The position numbers were made by a program, and so were the translations under genes. A stretch of 64,000 bases of DNA from Molossus alvarezi. Taxonomy: Eukaryota; Chordata; Mammalia; Chiroptera; Molossidae. Shown one piece after another: positions 36,425 through 47,701 of the stretch. Below the pieces are notes generated by a model. The model saw only the letters and a program-made list of their open reading frames with translations. It was not told the DNA's origin and did not search any database. The stretch is from assembly GCA_037176705.1 (NCBI GenBank), contig JBAWUJ010000061.1, forward strand, positions 558,001 through 622,000. Reading direction: 5' to 3'. Every line of letters begins with the position of its first letter. The first letter of the stretch is position 1.

Positions 36425-36862
36425 CACAGTGGTTCTTGCTGCCTGCAAGGATCAACACCAACACAGGCCAAATCTCTTTTCTGACACATCAGGATCTCCA
36501 CCTGATCCTTTGTGCTGCTGGCTGGACAGAATAAAATATACTTCCTTCTGCCAACCCCGTTTTTTTTTTACTCTGATTCAGGAGGTACACATTCAGACCC
36601 TTCCACTGCAACAGTACTCCTAGGAGGAACTCTGAAATACATATATACCTGCTCATTTCCTGAGTATAATGTGTAACCAGGCTCTGACTGTGTCAGCATG
36701 CCAACCAAGATAAGGACATCTCCAAGATTTGAAGCAGACTTTGGTTTCTACATCAAGTTTCTCTGCAATGTGTCTGTTTTGCTTCTGAACTGTCCTCATT
36801 GATCCATTTCTCCTGCACTGGCACAGTCACATTTTAGACACCCATTACTGCCTCAAGGATAC

Positions 36863-37815
36863 AGCTTTGGCCCAGAATCCAGGGATGTGCTCAATATGAG
36901 TGCTTCTCAGTTCTAAGTAAGGCATGCACCTCTGCCATGTCTTGCATTTGATCCGACAGAAGGACTTGTTGGCTTGCTCATCCACAGGCTCTATCTCTGA
37001 CTGAAGGGCTTGGAGCCCCTCTATCGGGGACAAGGTGCACTGCCCACCCTGCCCAGAATGGGTTGTGCCCGCTCCTCAGACTTCTCTTCTTGCTGCTTTC
37101 CTTCAGCCCCTGACTCTGGTTGTCCCTCACCTCAAATCTCTACAACCTTCATGTCCTCCCAATCCAGCACATTCTGCTTCCCAGCAGTTAATTTTCCCTG
37201 AAAGGCCTCTACCTCCTCCCCCTGCTCCTCACTTTCTGGACTCAGAATGACCTCATCCTCCTTCTCCACCTGCAACAGCTCTCCATGCATCATGTCCTCC
37301 TGCCTCCCGGACCCCAGGTCTGAAAAAACCTCCTTCCCTTAATCCAGCATGCCACGCGCTGCCACCCGCTGCACCGCCAACCTGAGGCCCTGCTGCTCCA
37401 GGAAAAAGTGCTGCCCGGACACCAACTTCCCTTCCTGGACCCGCTCCTCTTACCAGGGCTCCTCACACTCAGGTCCCTGCTGATCCTCACCCTCCTCCTG
37501 CACAAAGCCCTCCTCAGACAACACCTCCTCCTGCCTCCCCAGCTCCAGATCGGACCAAACCTCCTTGGCGGCCACCAACCCCGCTTGCCTTGTCTCCAGA
37601 GCCAACTCCTGCCTGCTGTCTTCCAGCTCCGGCTCCCACTGTCCCCTCAGTACCGCCTCTGCCCTCAGCTCCTGAGCCTCACCGCCTCCCTGCAAAGTTG
37701 GACATGAAAGGACCCTACTTAGTCCCACTCGTCCCCTCCTCCATTGTGCCAACACCCCTAGAGTCCTGGGGACCCGGAAGCAGGTGCCTCGAGCAAGAGA
37801 AGACAACGCCTGCAT
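36863..37815 (-). pseudogene. TSPY copy 1 exon 1, with internal repeat
   Basis: Begins at an ATG (37,813-37,815) with MQALSSLARGTCFRVP, aligning with the human TSPY N-terminal region. An upstream in-frame ATG at 37,912-37,914 is possible. The acidic part holds an internal duplication of about 231 bp: KEVWSDLELGRQEE near 37,560 and KEVFSDLGSGRQED near 37,330. Broken by TAA near 37,345, TGA near 37,135 and frame changes near 37,450 and 37,030. The donor 'gct/gtatcc' is weak. Confidence 0.75.
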
Positions 37816-39010
37816 GATCCACTGCCTATGCTGCCGCCCATGTCCAGATCCAGGTCCTTGCAGTAACCAACCCCTGAATCCAGGCGTATGCAAATGAGAT
37901 TGTGGGGTCAGCACATGGAACAGTAATCACGCTGGCCATGCCCCAAGGCCTGTCCCACCCAACAGGCTCTGCAAAGTCTCTTCCAATCAGAGCACACTCA
38001 GTGGGTGGCACCCCACACAGCCTCGCCCTGAGGGGAGGCCTGCCTCCTTCTCACCAAGAGCCCACAATCCTTGGGGAAGGTCTTCCTCTCTCCACACAGC
38101 TGGCTTTCCTTGGATGTCTGCTGTTCACACTGCATTTAACCACCGTTTCCCAGTCCAGTAGTTCCCCGCCTCACTCTGCCCCTGGTCCTCAGTGACCCTG
38201 GGAACAGACAGGGCGCGCATCCTGGGCAGTAGAGCCTCTCTCGGTACATCAGGTAGCTGAGGTCCAAGGTGCAGGCAGGGGAAGGCTCTGTCGGGATGGC
38301 CCCGATCCTCTATCCTGGCTGAGTGCAAAGATCAGGGAACCAGGACAAAGAAAAGCCTCCTGCTTCTTCTCTAATTTCCATCGTTCGCTCTGCCCTTGGT
38401 TTCTGTGCTCTTTGCGGTGAGCCCTTGTCCCCGTGTCCCTCATCTACCCGCCGCGCAGGGGTCAGTCATAGCCAGAAAGTGTCTCCAGTGCAGAAAAGGG
38501 TTGACCTGTGTGCTAATGGGCCCCAGTCCTTTTACTATGTCAGAGATATTTCCCTGAAGAAGGGTTGAGAGAGATCCACCCAGAGGACTGACAGAAATCG
38601 GATGCGAGAGTGAAACCTCTGCACTCCAACTAGCTGATCCACACACCCAGGGACAGGACAGCTCCATTACAAAGACTTGCTCAGTAATGAAAACAGGTGT
38701 CCCTTCAGCCATAGGCATTTGTTCTGGTGACCAAAAGAATGCAAACGCTGTGGTCCCACCTCTTGTACAATCCTTCCTAAGGCATCTGAAGACACCCGTG
38801 TCTCATCCAAAGCTATGATTAAGCACAATGCCAGGTTCCATGACCCCTTTGAGAGCAGCACTGAGAGCGCTCTCTCTGGCTTGCTACCATGGCAGCACCA
38901 GCTCAGGGTACTCTGCAGTGTTTGAATTCAAACAGGTGCTTTACAGCCACTGATACATCTGCAGGCATTTGGGGCTGTTCACACAAGAAATGGGACTGTG
39001 CCCCCAAATT
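37816..39010 (-). other. 5' flank of TSPY copy 1
   Basis: GC-rich near exon 1 (37,900-38,450). From about 38,720 it is paralogous to 44,380-44,650 (shared 'ctggtgaccaa.agaat', 'tttgagag..gca', 'tgcaggcatt'). It would hold the promoter of an intact unit; no TATA or initiator element can be defended. Overlapping frames on both strands have no family support. Confidence 0.5.
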
Positions 39011-39712
39011 TATTATTGAAACAATTAGGCTTTTTCTTCTGTACTCTGGGTGCTAATGTTGGGGGTCCACACACTATTTCCTCCCAGCTGACCACAAGCA
39101 GAAAAGCAGCGATGGTTTATTTTTGCTTTGAATCTAGAAAATCCTGAATTCTTTCCAGAGGCTATGCAGGTTTCAACAAGAGCAATGTAAGACTGTGTAA
39201 ACTGATATGCAGAAAGCCATGCCATGCTCCCAAGGTGAAATACAATGAGTTCTCTTCCAGTTCAGGTGTCCTGTGCTACAGTCTCACAACTGTTTGACAA
39301 GACTATATACTTTGCTGTTTGGGGCTTTCCTCTATGTGTCAATAGGTGATTGGCCTCCTCTGGCTCACAGTGGATGAGGCTTTGGTCAATGGTGCCATTG
39401 GTATAACCTTGTGATGCAGGTGTTGCAGAGTGGCCCTGCCAGACACACCCAGAACTTATCACATGCTTCACATGTAACAAAACAACTCTTACCAGTACTC
39501 CCACACACTGCCTTCATCTCTGATGCTCAGATTGTGGGCAGTTTTTTTTTATACACATTTATTTTTTACAGCACTTTCTTTGATTTTGGTTTTACAGTCT
39601 TGTCACCCTGCAACCATCACCGGAGTTCAGACATGTACATGGCAGATCTCTGACAAAATGAATATAAGTGTAAGAACCCAAGACAAAATAAATAAATACA
39701 TACATACATACA

Positions 39713-39747
<35 letters not shown>

Positions 39748-40600
39748 ATATAACAAAAACCTATAGCTTAGGTACGACAGTCAGGGTGTGCTCTCCACAA
39801 CTGTACACGGTTACTGTTCCATGATCAATGTACAAGGTTTGCACACAAAGCCAGTCAAAACTTCCTACAATTCTCAGGTATTATCTTGAGAAAACAGAAT
39901 AAAATTTAAGGCATCTGGACCCTTGTCTCCAATTTCATAGCCCCGCTTCTCTGCCCCAATGTGGGAACTCCAGGATTTGCCCATTCAACAGCTTTTGTGA
40001 GGTCATCTACTCAACACTACTGCATTTCCTCTCATAGAAACAATGCAAAGAAGAAAAAAGTTAGCATACTTCTTCATTAATTTTCTTAGGTCAATGTCCA
40101 GGTGTGGGATGTGTGCACTGTGAATGTTCCACAGGTTATTCCTTTCTCTTCCTTTAAAACAGAGTGTGAGACCATCCAGATTCCCTCAGCATTGCTGTGC
40201 AGGGGCACAGTTTACACATGTCCTGTCCAAGCTAACGATATTGAATGTTCTCTTATGTGCACTTCCGAATATGGAGTGTTTTAGGCACACACACATAACC
40301 AAAACACATGTGCATATATAGAAAACTTCTGACTCACAGTGTCCTCAGGAAGACAGCACCCCTTCTGAGGCATGTTTCCCTTTTCTTTCCCAGGACGTCT
40401 TATTGGCATCCACAACCTGGACACATTGTCACCATTGTGGGCTTGGCAGAGGCACATTGATGAGAGATGTAAGATCTGAAAAAAGCATGAATTGGAAGCA
40501 CAGGCAAAGGATAAGGCACCGGAGGTTAGGACCTTGTTCGGATTTGTGGGAGACCAGGGAAATGCCAAAAGGACAAAACGTACTACTTCAGAAATTCAAT
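39011..40600. other. Inter-unit spacer with (TAAA)n microsatellite
   Basis: Between the 5' flank of copy 1 and the 3' end of copy 2. An AAAT/ACAT simple repeat lies at 39,688-39,750. The segment at 40,080-40,300 has a 60-codon frame with no homology that I recognise. No SINE or L1. Confidence 0.5.
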
Positions 40601-40807
40601 GAATCAACTGGTTCCTTCCCCAGCAGCCCATGAAAGTTTAGGTGCTCAGAGCACCTTAAACTACTTGTACTCTATGGGCACTAAGGTCTCCCAGTTGCTT
40701 TATCCACCCTCCTTCCTGCAGGCTTCTATGCTACGGTACCGTCCTTTGACTGGAGATTTTTTCCTACAGTTCTTTAGAAAAGGACATTTTCAGGAGCAAC
40801 AACTCAC
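40601..40807 (-). other. 3' end region of TSPY copy 2
   Basis: Paralogous to 46,250-46,448 and, inverted, to about 4,908-5,100: shared 'ctactctgtgagcactaagg' type words. It should include intron 5 and the last exon, but the last exon cannot be placed. Confidence 0.5.
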
Positions 40808-40927
40808 CATGTAGTGCTCAGCACCTGGGATCTTCAGAAACAGGTCCTCCTCCCAGCTCCTTCTGCTGGGTTCTGCACGCCCCCGGTAGTGCTGCAGGGG
40901 ATTGGGCCACAGGTGCTGGTGGATGAT
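40808..40927 (-). pseudogene. TSPY copy 2 exon 5 (open)
   Basis: 120 bp, 40 open codons from acceptor 'tttccacccag' to donor 'catg/gtgagt', the donor also used in copies 3 and 4. IIHQHLWPNPLQHY is followed by a serine- and acid-rich tail. Confidence 0.8.
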
Positions 40928-41027
40928 CTGGGTGGAAAGACATAGCAGAGAGAGACTGGACCCATTTGTTTTTATGTCCCTGGGTCCATCTATATCTTCT
41001 TTTCTGACATGGCCAAAGCACTATCAC

Positions 41028-41173
41028 CTGTGAAAGCCTGCCTCATCCTGGAATGTTGTGTTCTGACAACCAGTTGAAGAAGTTAATGCTTGTATTGTCT
41101 TGTTTGCAGCTGGGAACTCCACATTTCTAATCCCAGAACCAGAGCACTTGGGTGGAACTAGTTGCCTGGTATT
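41028..41173 (-). pseudogene. TSPY copy 2 exon 4
   Basis: 146 bp from acceptor 'ctctctctccag' to donor 'cacag/gtgata', the same length as copy 1. Motifs YQATSSTQVLWFWD and NTSINFFNWLSEHN; TAG after FWD and TGA after NIPG. Confidence 0.83.
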
Positions 41174-41277
41174 CTGGAGAGAGAGAGTGGAAAGGGTGGG
41201 TCCCCAAGTCCCAGTCTCCACAACTATTCACCATTTGGGTGCTCACCGAAGCTCCCATGCTGGGAAGCATCTGACAC

Positions 41278-41389
41278 CTGCAAGGCTGACATGACACTAC
41301 TTACTGATCACTTCGTTCAGGAAGTAGTCATTGTCCAGAGAGCAAAACATCAATTTGCAGTGCTACTTGAAATGGCCCAGTTCCCTTAC
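41278..41389 (-). pseudogene. TSPY copy 2 exon 3
   Basis: 112 bp from acceptor 'cttcttggcag' to donor 'gcag/gtgtca'. Motifs HCKLMFCSLDNDYFLNEVI; TAG at codons 9 and 31. Confidence 0.82.
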
Positions 41390-41545
41390 CTGCCAAGAAG
41401 AAAGTTATATTTTTACACTCCCACCTTCCTGAGTGAGGCTACTTGCAGGAATCACCCACTTTTTTGTCCCCTTTTTTTGCTCAAACCCATCCCAGTTGGT
41501 ACTCAAGCTCCCACCTAGCCAACTACTCTGTGTTCCCAGTCTGAC

Positions 41546-41623
41546 CTCCACATGGATCAAGTAGCTCAGCAAGTCTTCATCTTGATCTCCAATGATGGCT
41601 GCCATCTGGGGGTGGTTTAGAAT
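41546..41623 (-). pseudogene. TSPY copy 2 exon 2 (open)
   Basis: 78 bp, open, with the NHPQM and DEDLLSYL motifs of the family, ending at donor 'gtggag/gtcaga'. The bases just upstream ('aaaagctg') do not give a normal acceptor at the expected position; a start 3 bp further up is possible. Confidence 0.82.
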
Positions 41624-43584
41624 CAGCTTTTTGGTCAAGGATTTACAGAGACTACCAAATGGAGAGCGCAAAGGTGCAAAGCACAAGGGAAGACCACACT
41701 GGACCATGGCTATAGTCTGTAGACATTGCCTACCATCCATACTCCTCCTCATCTGCCTCCCTTACACATTCTGACACCCAAACTACCTTAGGCTTCTTGT
41801 TCTCCTAATAAAGTAATAAAGAAAAAATGCCTTTACAACACTTTCCTCAGTCCTCGCTGACCACTGTGTGCTGCTGAAGATGACTCAGAGCTACGGATGT
41901 GTGCATATACTGTCTCACTGCTCTTTAGTCCCCTGAGAAAAGTCTGTGTGTTCTCCAAAACAGTGTCAGAAAACATTTTGAGATCCCTTTACTTGACAAC
42001 AACTGCTCCAATTTGGAACTACTAAGCTTGCAATGACATTATATAGGGCTGTGTGTGCATGTACCTGTGCTCATATGGGTGTGTCTGTGTGTGTGACTGT
42101 GAATGGAGGGTGCATGCTCACATTGTTGTCTCTCTTAAATTCATTTTGTCATCAGAAGTTTCTGAGACAGGATACTGGAATCACTCAGCTTATATTTGGT
42201 TAGTAACCAACTGTGTTCTCTTACTCAGCTTGTTTGTAGAAAAAAAAAATCATTTTGAGGGGGTGGGTGGGGGAAACAATTGAAAATGGAAGAACTTTAG
42301 ATTGCCAATGACAATGAATGCTTCCAATATGTGATTTGTGGCGGTGGTAGCCGGTGCTGGTACTTTTAATCCTAGAGACTAACTGAGAGATTCACACTTT
42401 CCCAGGTTTGTGCCACCACAGATGGCAGGCTGTTTCCGCTGCAAATCCTCACCGTCACCAGGCTCCTTCCACCCATAACCCCTGTTCTCTGTTTCACAGT
42501 GAAGCCACAAGGGCATCACAAAGATACAGTTTTGGAACAGAAGCTGAGAATGCAATGAATGATGGCCCTTCTGTGCTCTAGAATGGGCTTTGTTCACTGA
42601 GCAGCCTAGTGCTTCACTTGAAAGTAGGCTCTGCAGGCTCAGGCTCTCTCACTGCTCAGCTGGAAGAAAAGGGCCTGCAGTTCCTGGAGCACTTCCAGGT
42701 GCACCAGGTGCTAGTCCCACTGGGACCTGCCTCTGTTCCCTGCTCCTCCTCAGGCTTGTCCTATGCTAGTACCTGGGCTTCTGCCTCCTTGGTGGCACAC
42801 ATTTGTTCCCCAGGGGACACTCTAACAACCTGCGTGAGTTGGTTCACCTCCTTCTGAAGCCTCTCTGACCCCAGAAATACCTCAGCCCTCAGCTTCAGAG
42901 CTTCTGCTACACTCAGAATTCACCCTGAAGCTGGAGTTCACTGCACTATTAACCTACACTAGCTTGCAGGGTCCCCGTACCTCGGCCCCATCCCCAAGTA
43001 TGCTTCAGGAACCGAGTCCCCGTTTTGAATTGAAGTGCCCATCCAGGTCCTGTGTTGACCCAAGGTTTGTGGGAGCCCTGCTGTCTTCAGATGCAGCTAA
43101 AGTCGCCATGTGGCCCTGGCTCTGTGCTGGGCAGCCACTAAGAAGGAGCAAGGAGCAAGGAGCAGCGTGTGTCTGCAGCTGAGCCAGTGAGTCCACAATG
43201 CGTAGTGAGTGCCCAGAAGTGGGCCCTGGAGGAGGACTTTTGCTTCATGAGGCGGGCCTCTAAGCAAGATTTTGGTCACCCCCTTGCGGAAAGGCTGCTG
43301 AGCAAACAGTGTGAGCTTTTTGGGCCAAGCTTCACGGGCTCCTCCCACCTACTCCAGAAGGGAGGATTTCACCCTCCTCTTCTCTTCCCTTCTTTTCACA
43401 CCAGGGCCTGCCCTCCACACTCAGGCCCACCGACCTCAGAAAACCCCACTCTCTGATATTCTGGGGCTTTTCTGGTATCCACACATGCCCTTTGCACCGG
43501 AAGACTCACCTTATATGTGTACATACCGAATTCGTGTACTGCATCGCTCTCAACTGAGGCACCTTTACCCCTGTGAAATGGACA

Positions 43585-43790
43585 GTGCCAGCCCTGGCCT
43601 GAGGTTGGATTGGTTGGAGCATGGTCCCACGCAGCACACAGGATGCAGCTCCAGGTCGGTTTCCTGATCACACCTAGGATTTGTTTTTTCTGGTTGGGGT
43701 ACTTTTGAGACAACAGATGTATGTGTCTGTGCCCCCTCTTTGTCTCTCTCTCTCCTATTATTTCTCTTTTTACATCAGCAACTTATCCTA
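43585..43790 (+). mobile_element. Old Ves-type SINE (shared with 6,280-6,490)
   Basis: Worn head 'ttggttggagcatggtccc' and pyrimidine body; the same insertion as at 6,280, so it dates from before the block duplicated. Confidence 0.6.
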
Positions 43791-44124
43791 GGATGAGGAG
43801 TAAGTGAAGACATAGACAATAGTCACCTACTGGTCAGTGGGGCAGCCTCACATATAAGGTATTGAAGATCAAGTGGACACAATGGGAAGACCTTTGTCTG
43901 GGGGCACTGTAGCCTGTGGTCTGGCTGACCTGAACTCTCCCAGAAGGGCTCACTCCCTATGTCCCAAGTTAGCTGGCTTCTGTCTTCCTGCCCCTTCTCT
44001 CCTAGTGGTCTTTCCTTCTCCCTGTGTTTCCCTCCTCTCACTGCCTGGGATTTACATTGAACAGGCTAGCAAAGGGCAGTTTAAACAAAAAGATATCTAT
44101 TTCAATTTCTTAAAGGTTAGTGTT

Positions 44125-44285
44125 GATTTTTTAGAGAGATGGGAAGGGAAAGAGAGACAGAAACATGGATGTGAGAAACATTTATCGATGGTCTCATGCA
44201 TGCCCCCTAACGGGGACCTAGCTAGCAACCCAGGCGTGTGCCCTTACCAGGTTCCAAACTGACCTCTCAATCCATGGCGCCATAC
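44125..44285 (-). mobile_element. Old Ves-type SINE
   Basis: Minus-strand element from 'gattttttagagagatggg' to 'ctcaatccatggcgcc'. The paralogous SINE at 6,820-7,060 was split by a younger Ves insertion. Confidence 0.65.
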
Positions 44286-45879
44286 ATTTTCTTCTCATCT
44301 ACACTGACCAGACAGAGATGTCTACTTTTCAAAAGGGATCCTGAGTATATTACAGATTTTCCCTTCTGCATCAGATACCACATAGGTGACCAACAGAATC
44401 TGGACCTTTGTGGTGTTTTCCTGATGTGTCCCTGAGAAACCCATGTCTTCTCTAAAGCTGTGACAAAGCACAACACTAAGTATAGATGGCTCTTTTGAGA
44501 GGGGCAGTTAGAGGCACCATTTATGCCTTGGGGGACATAGTGAAGCACCTGCGTGTGGTCAGCCACGCAGAATATATTTCAAACAGTCCCAGTCGGGAGC
44601 TGCTCCATTTGCAGGCATTCCCTGAAGCCAATAGGAAGAGTGTACTCTGTCCACAAATTGAGTTCGGCTGAAGTTGGAACAAGATCTTGTCCAGATTGCA
44701 GATGGCAACGCTTGCCCACCCACCATTTACATGCTGCCCCGCTGACCTCAGGCAGAGGACAAGCTATGTCATCTTTTGCAGGATACATTCCTAACTTCTT
44801 CCCAAAGAGCTGTGCTGTCTTTCAGCAGCAAAATGAGTGTGGAAAAACTGGCACAAAGAAAGGCATGAGAGACTCCCGAACTTGAGCAAAAAGCAAGATT
44901 TGCTTCTGTGTAGTCTCCTCTGTGGAAGACTTTTCACCGTTGCTCGACAGGTAAATAAGCTATGTTCTTTAGGGGTTTCCTGTACACTTGAACCTCTCAT
45001 GGGTGTTCTGCAACTCATTGTGTCCAAGGCTTTATTGCTTTGTCACAGGTTAGCCTTTGTTTCTTGTGTATGACTGACGGATGCAGGCTGCTGCACTGCA
45101 TGCCTGCTGACATTCACCCAGGACTGCACACCCTCCTTGCTGTGTAACAGCAGCCCTCTGAGTAAGTAGTCCTGCACACTTCTTTGAAAGCCAGCCTGAC
45201 AGGGAAAGGGTGATTCTCCCTGTTAAGTTTTCTCCTTGACACAACCCTGCCCAGGTCTTTAGCAATCATGCCTACCTGAAAAGAATATCTCTCTTCTGTC
45301 ATGCACATGGCAGGTACATGAGAACATGGGCATAGGAACAATTGCTCAAGCCCAAGGAAGTGAAAACTTATGTGTCAAAAGGTGCAATCAGACTCCAGTT
45401 CTCCAGGTTTGCACACAGTCTGTCACCTGACCAAAATACAAGACTGGTCATCAAACATCGGTTTCGTACTTCCTTCCTTCTCCTGTACATTATCCTGAAA
45501 GAAGGAACAAAAGCCAGAGTCCTCCTTGATCCCTATCTCCTCTTTCAATTACCTCCCCCTCTGCTGGGCAGGGTGAATTCCAGATGATCTGTCAACAGCC
45601 CGAGTGAGGCCATTTATTCCATACTGCTACATTGCCCTGCTACAAACAGCTTATACATGGAAACTCCTGGCAAGTTTCTGTATGATCCTTTCAATCACAC
45701 TCAGGTACATGGCATATTCTCCCTAAGTCTTCATCAGGTTATTGTTTCTTCTTGTGCAAATGGACAATCTGGAATCTTTTAGCCACGCCAGCCAAGGCAA
45801 CCACTCCACCAAGCTCCAGGCTGTCCTACCTGTTCAAATGATGTTCTCCCCTGCCCCTTCTCAATCTCAAGTGTTCCTA

Positions 45880-45880
<1 letters not shown>

Positions 45881-45923
<43 letters not shown>
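45881..45923. repeat. (CA)n microsatellite
   Basis: About 21 CA units in the 3' flank of copy 3. The paralogous spot at 5,430-5,459 has a shorter interrupted GT run in reverse orientation. Confidence 0.95.
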
Positions 45924-45926
<3 letters not shown>

Positions 45927-46448
45927 TGCATAGTAACAGACTGTCAGGCCCACAAAGGTGTGTTCAGTCACCTCTGAACCATGGTGTCCAGGCTGAACTC
46001 TTTCCCTTTGTGACTTGTTTGCTTCTCCTTCATAAGTGTTCTACTCGAGAGCCTGGGCAACTGCCCGCATTGTGTGCTTGAGTTAAATCACAGTGATGGG
46101 TGATTTTCAGCAGGAAAGAAGCCTCAATTAGAACACTAGAAAAGGATAAAGCAAGAGATGGTAAAGTGCCTGCAGTAGCAAGAGTCCTCAGAACTGCTGA
46201 GGGCCCCAAAAATGCTCTTTCAGGATAGGGTGCAGAACCATGTTGCTTGCCCAGTGTCCCTGGATTTCACCTAAAGCTCATGAGCCTTGAGATCCCTCAC
46301 CTGCTCCTACTCTGTGAGCACTAAGGTTCTGCAGTGTCCCTTCTCAGGCCTTACAGCCACTCCCTGGATCCCTAAGGTACATTCAAGGGGACCCCAGTGT
46401 CATGAATCACAGTGGCTTTAGACAAGGATCTTTGAAACAGCTACTCAC

Positions 46449-46567
46449 CTTTTAAAACCTAGATCATGGGCATCTCAGCAACATGTCTGCCTCCCAGCTC
46501 CCTCTTCTGCATCTTACATCCCTCAGGTAGAGCCACAAGGTAGGGGTCACATGTCTTTGCTGATGAT
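46449..46567 (-). pseudogene. TSPY exon 5 relic (copy 3)
   Basis: 119 bp with intact AG and GTGAGT signals, the same length as its inverted partner at 4,789-4,907. Coding content is lost early. Confidence 0.65.
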
Positions 46568-47701
46568 CTTGATCAGAATACAGGGCACAGTAGGACTGAC
46601 TCTAATTTCAGTCCATGTAACTGCAACCTCCAACACTGCCTTTTCAGAAACATGAGCTGAGCACTGTGACCTCAGAAATCTTGCCTGATCCTGGGTGGTT
46701 GTGCTACTCACTGCGAACAAGGCATCAATCTTGGGACACAGGTTGAACTCTTTTCCTTTTTTATGACAGCCTGATGCAGGGTACTGGTGTTTGTACCTTG
46801 GAACATACACCTAGTCCTTTGCACCCCCCTGCTGTATAACATCACACCTGCCACCACACTCCTGCACACTGAGGGCAAGCCTGCACTCCTGGAGTTTGCT
46901 GCCTTCCTCAACTAGTCCTCAAGTGGCATCTGGCACACAGTGAGGCAAGGAATACATACTGAATGGATGAAGGGACAACAAGAAATGATGACCTTCTTAC
47001 ATGTGATGGCCTTTGAGTTGCACCTGGAACATCAGTGTGTCAGATATAGCAGGTGAATTTAAGTTCCCTAAAGGTGTCCATGTGCAATGACATCTGTGAT
47101 GTTCTCTTGTGCTGCAGTGAGTCTGTCATGTGGTGGTTAGGATGCTGGCAGGGGAAGGGGTAGCACCTGGGCTGGCAGCACTGGGCAGGCCTAACCTCTG
47201 GCTCAAGCCTGGGGGTGGGGAGGAACTGTTACATATCCCCAGAGTGGCAAACAGATGTGTGTGAAGGGCTGCCCATCAGGCACTGTGGCTCAGGGAGCCT
47301 AGGGAAGGAGGAGGACAAGGACAGTGATTATACAGAACAACCACTACTCTTGTCCCTCCAGCTGTTATCTGTGGGATTCCCACTGGCCACAACCTGCAGG
47401 AAAGCAAGAACTCAGCAGCCTAATAATTCCTGTCATGATTCCAAAAATGGTATAAAGTCTATCTCCAAATCATGTGTAGAGACCCCGGTCAAGATGTGCA
47501 GGATACCCTCCAGAGTAAATAGGTACAAAGGACCATGAGCACTAGTTGTGTGGCTACAGAGAGCAGAGTGCACATGTCAAGATCAATGCTGATGGCATCT
47601 GGAAAAGGCCCTAGGATGCCCAGCCAGGCTGTTCTGTACATGAAGTCATATTATGTGCTAGGTTACTACTCTCATTTCCATCTCTAGAGTAATCATGTTT
47701 T

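Larger units (their letters stand above)
35520..37815 (-). pseudogene. TSPY: TSPY pseudogene, copy 1
   Basis: The best-preserved copy by sequence. On the minus strand the order is exon 1 (37,815 to 36,863), exon 2 (36,262-36,185), exon 3 (36,058-35,948), exon 4 (35,856-35,711) and exon 5 (35,603-35,520), all but the exon 1 donor with GT/AG signals of normal form. Family motifs: EIEPVDEQANKSF and HIPGFWAKA in exon 1, DEKMLSHIINLK in exon 2, KIMLFYLNNPNF in exon 3, [14 protein letters not shown] in exon 4, KDLWRNP in exon 5. Intact TSPY proteins bind histones and cyclin B-CDK1 and act in spermatogonia (family knowledge). Lesions: at least two frameshifts and two stops in exon 1, TGA in exon 2, a 1-bp deletion in exon 3, and a lost base giving TGA in exon 5. 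Exon 4 is open. X-linked TSPX is an alternative, but several decayed copies argue for a Y array. Confidence 0.88.
40808..42960 (-). pseudogene. TSPY: TSPY pseudogene, copy 2
   Basis: Minus strand: exon 1 relic (about 42,960 to 42,440), exon 2 (41,623-41,546), exon 3 (41,389-41,278), exon 4 (41,173-41,028), exon 5 (40,927-40,808). Exon lengths 78, 112 and 146 bp keep the family phase exactly, and exons 2 and 5 are open: [20 protein letters not shown] in exon 2, LWPNPLQHYRGRAEP in exon 5. Exon 3 has two TAG stops, exon 4 a TAG and a TGA after HNIPG, and exon 1 is frameshifted. The acceptor of exon 2 is poor. Substitution-type stops with preserved lengths contrast with the indel damage in copy 1. 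Confidence 0.85.
42961..45557 (-). other. 5' flank of TSPY copy 2 and inter-unit spacer
   Basis: 43,100-44,680 is paralogous in direct orientation to 5,790-7,210 and in part to 38,700-39,000. It includes two old Ves SINEs. From 44,680 to 45,557 no element is recognised; frames such as 44,553-44,885 are not supported by homology. Confidence 0.55.
45558..47690 (-). pseudogene. TSPY-like pseudogene, copy 3 (right inverted arm)
   Basis: Reverse-complement partner of 3,831-5,783. Exon 5 at 46,449-46,567 is 119 bp with acceptor 'ctgatcaag' and donor 'aaaag/gtgagt'; it begins IISKDM, and the KDLW motif is worn. The end of exon 4 is at 46,671 with donor 'gag/gtcaca', preceded by a frame that is open but hardly resembles the family. 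Exons 1-3 are not placed. The 3' flank carries an expanded (CA)n at 45,881-45,923, which in the left arm is a short (GT)n. No product is expected. Confidence 0.68.

Noticed and set aside
37450..37914. 154-codon frame as an intact small gene
   Set aside because: It is the first part of TSPY exon 1 and ends by frameshift before the conserved end of the exon.
42040..42110. GT-rich tract in copy 2 as the counterpart of the arm microsatellites
   Set aside because: Relative to gene orientation it lies on the other strand and in another intron than the GT/CA tract of copies 3 and 4.
45750..45930. Open frame containing a His-Thr repeat
   Set aside because: Translation of the (CA)n microsatellite.
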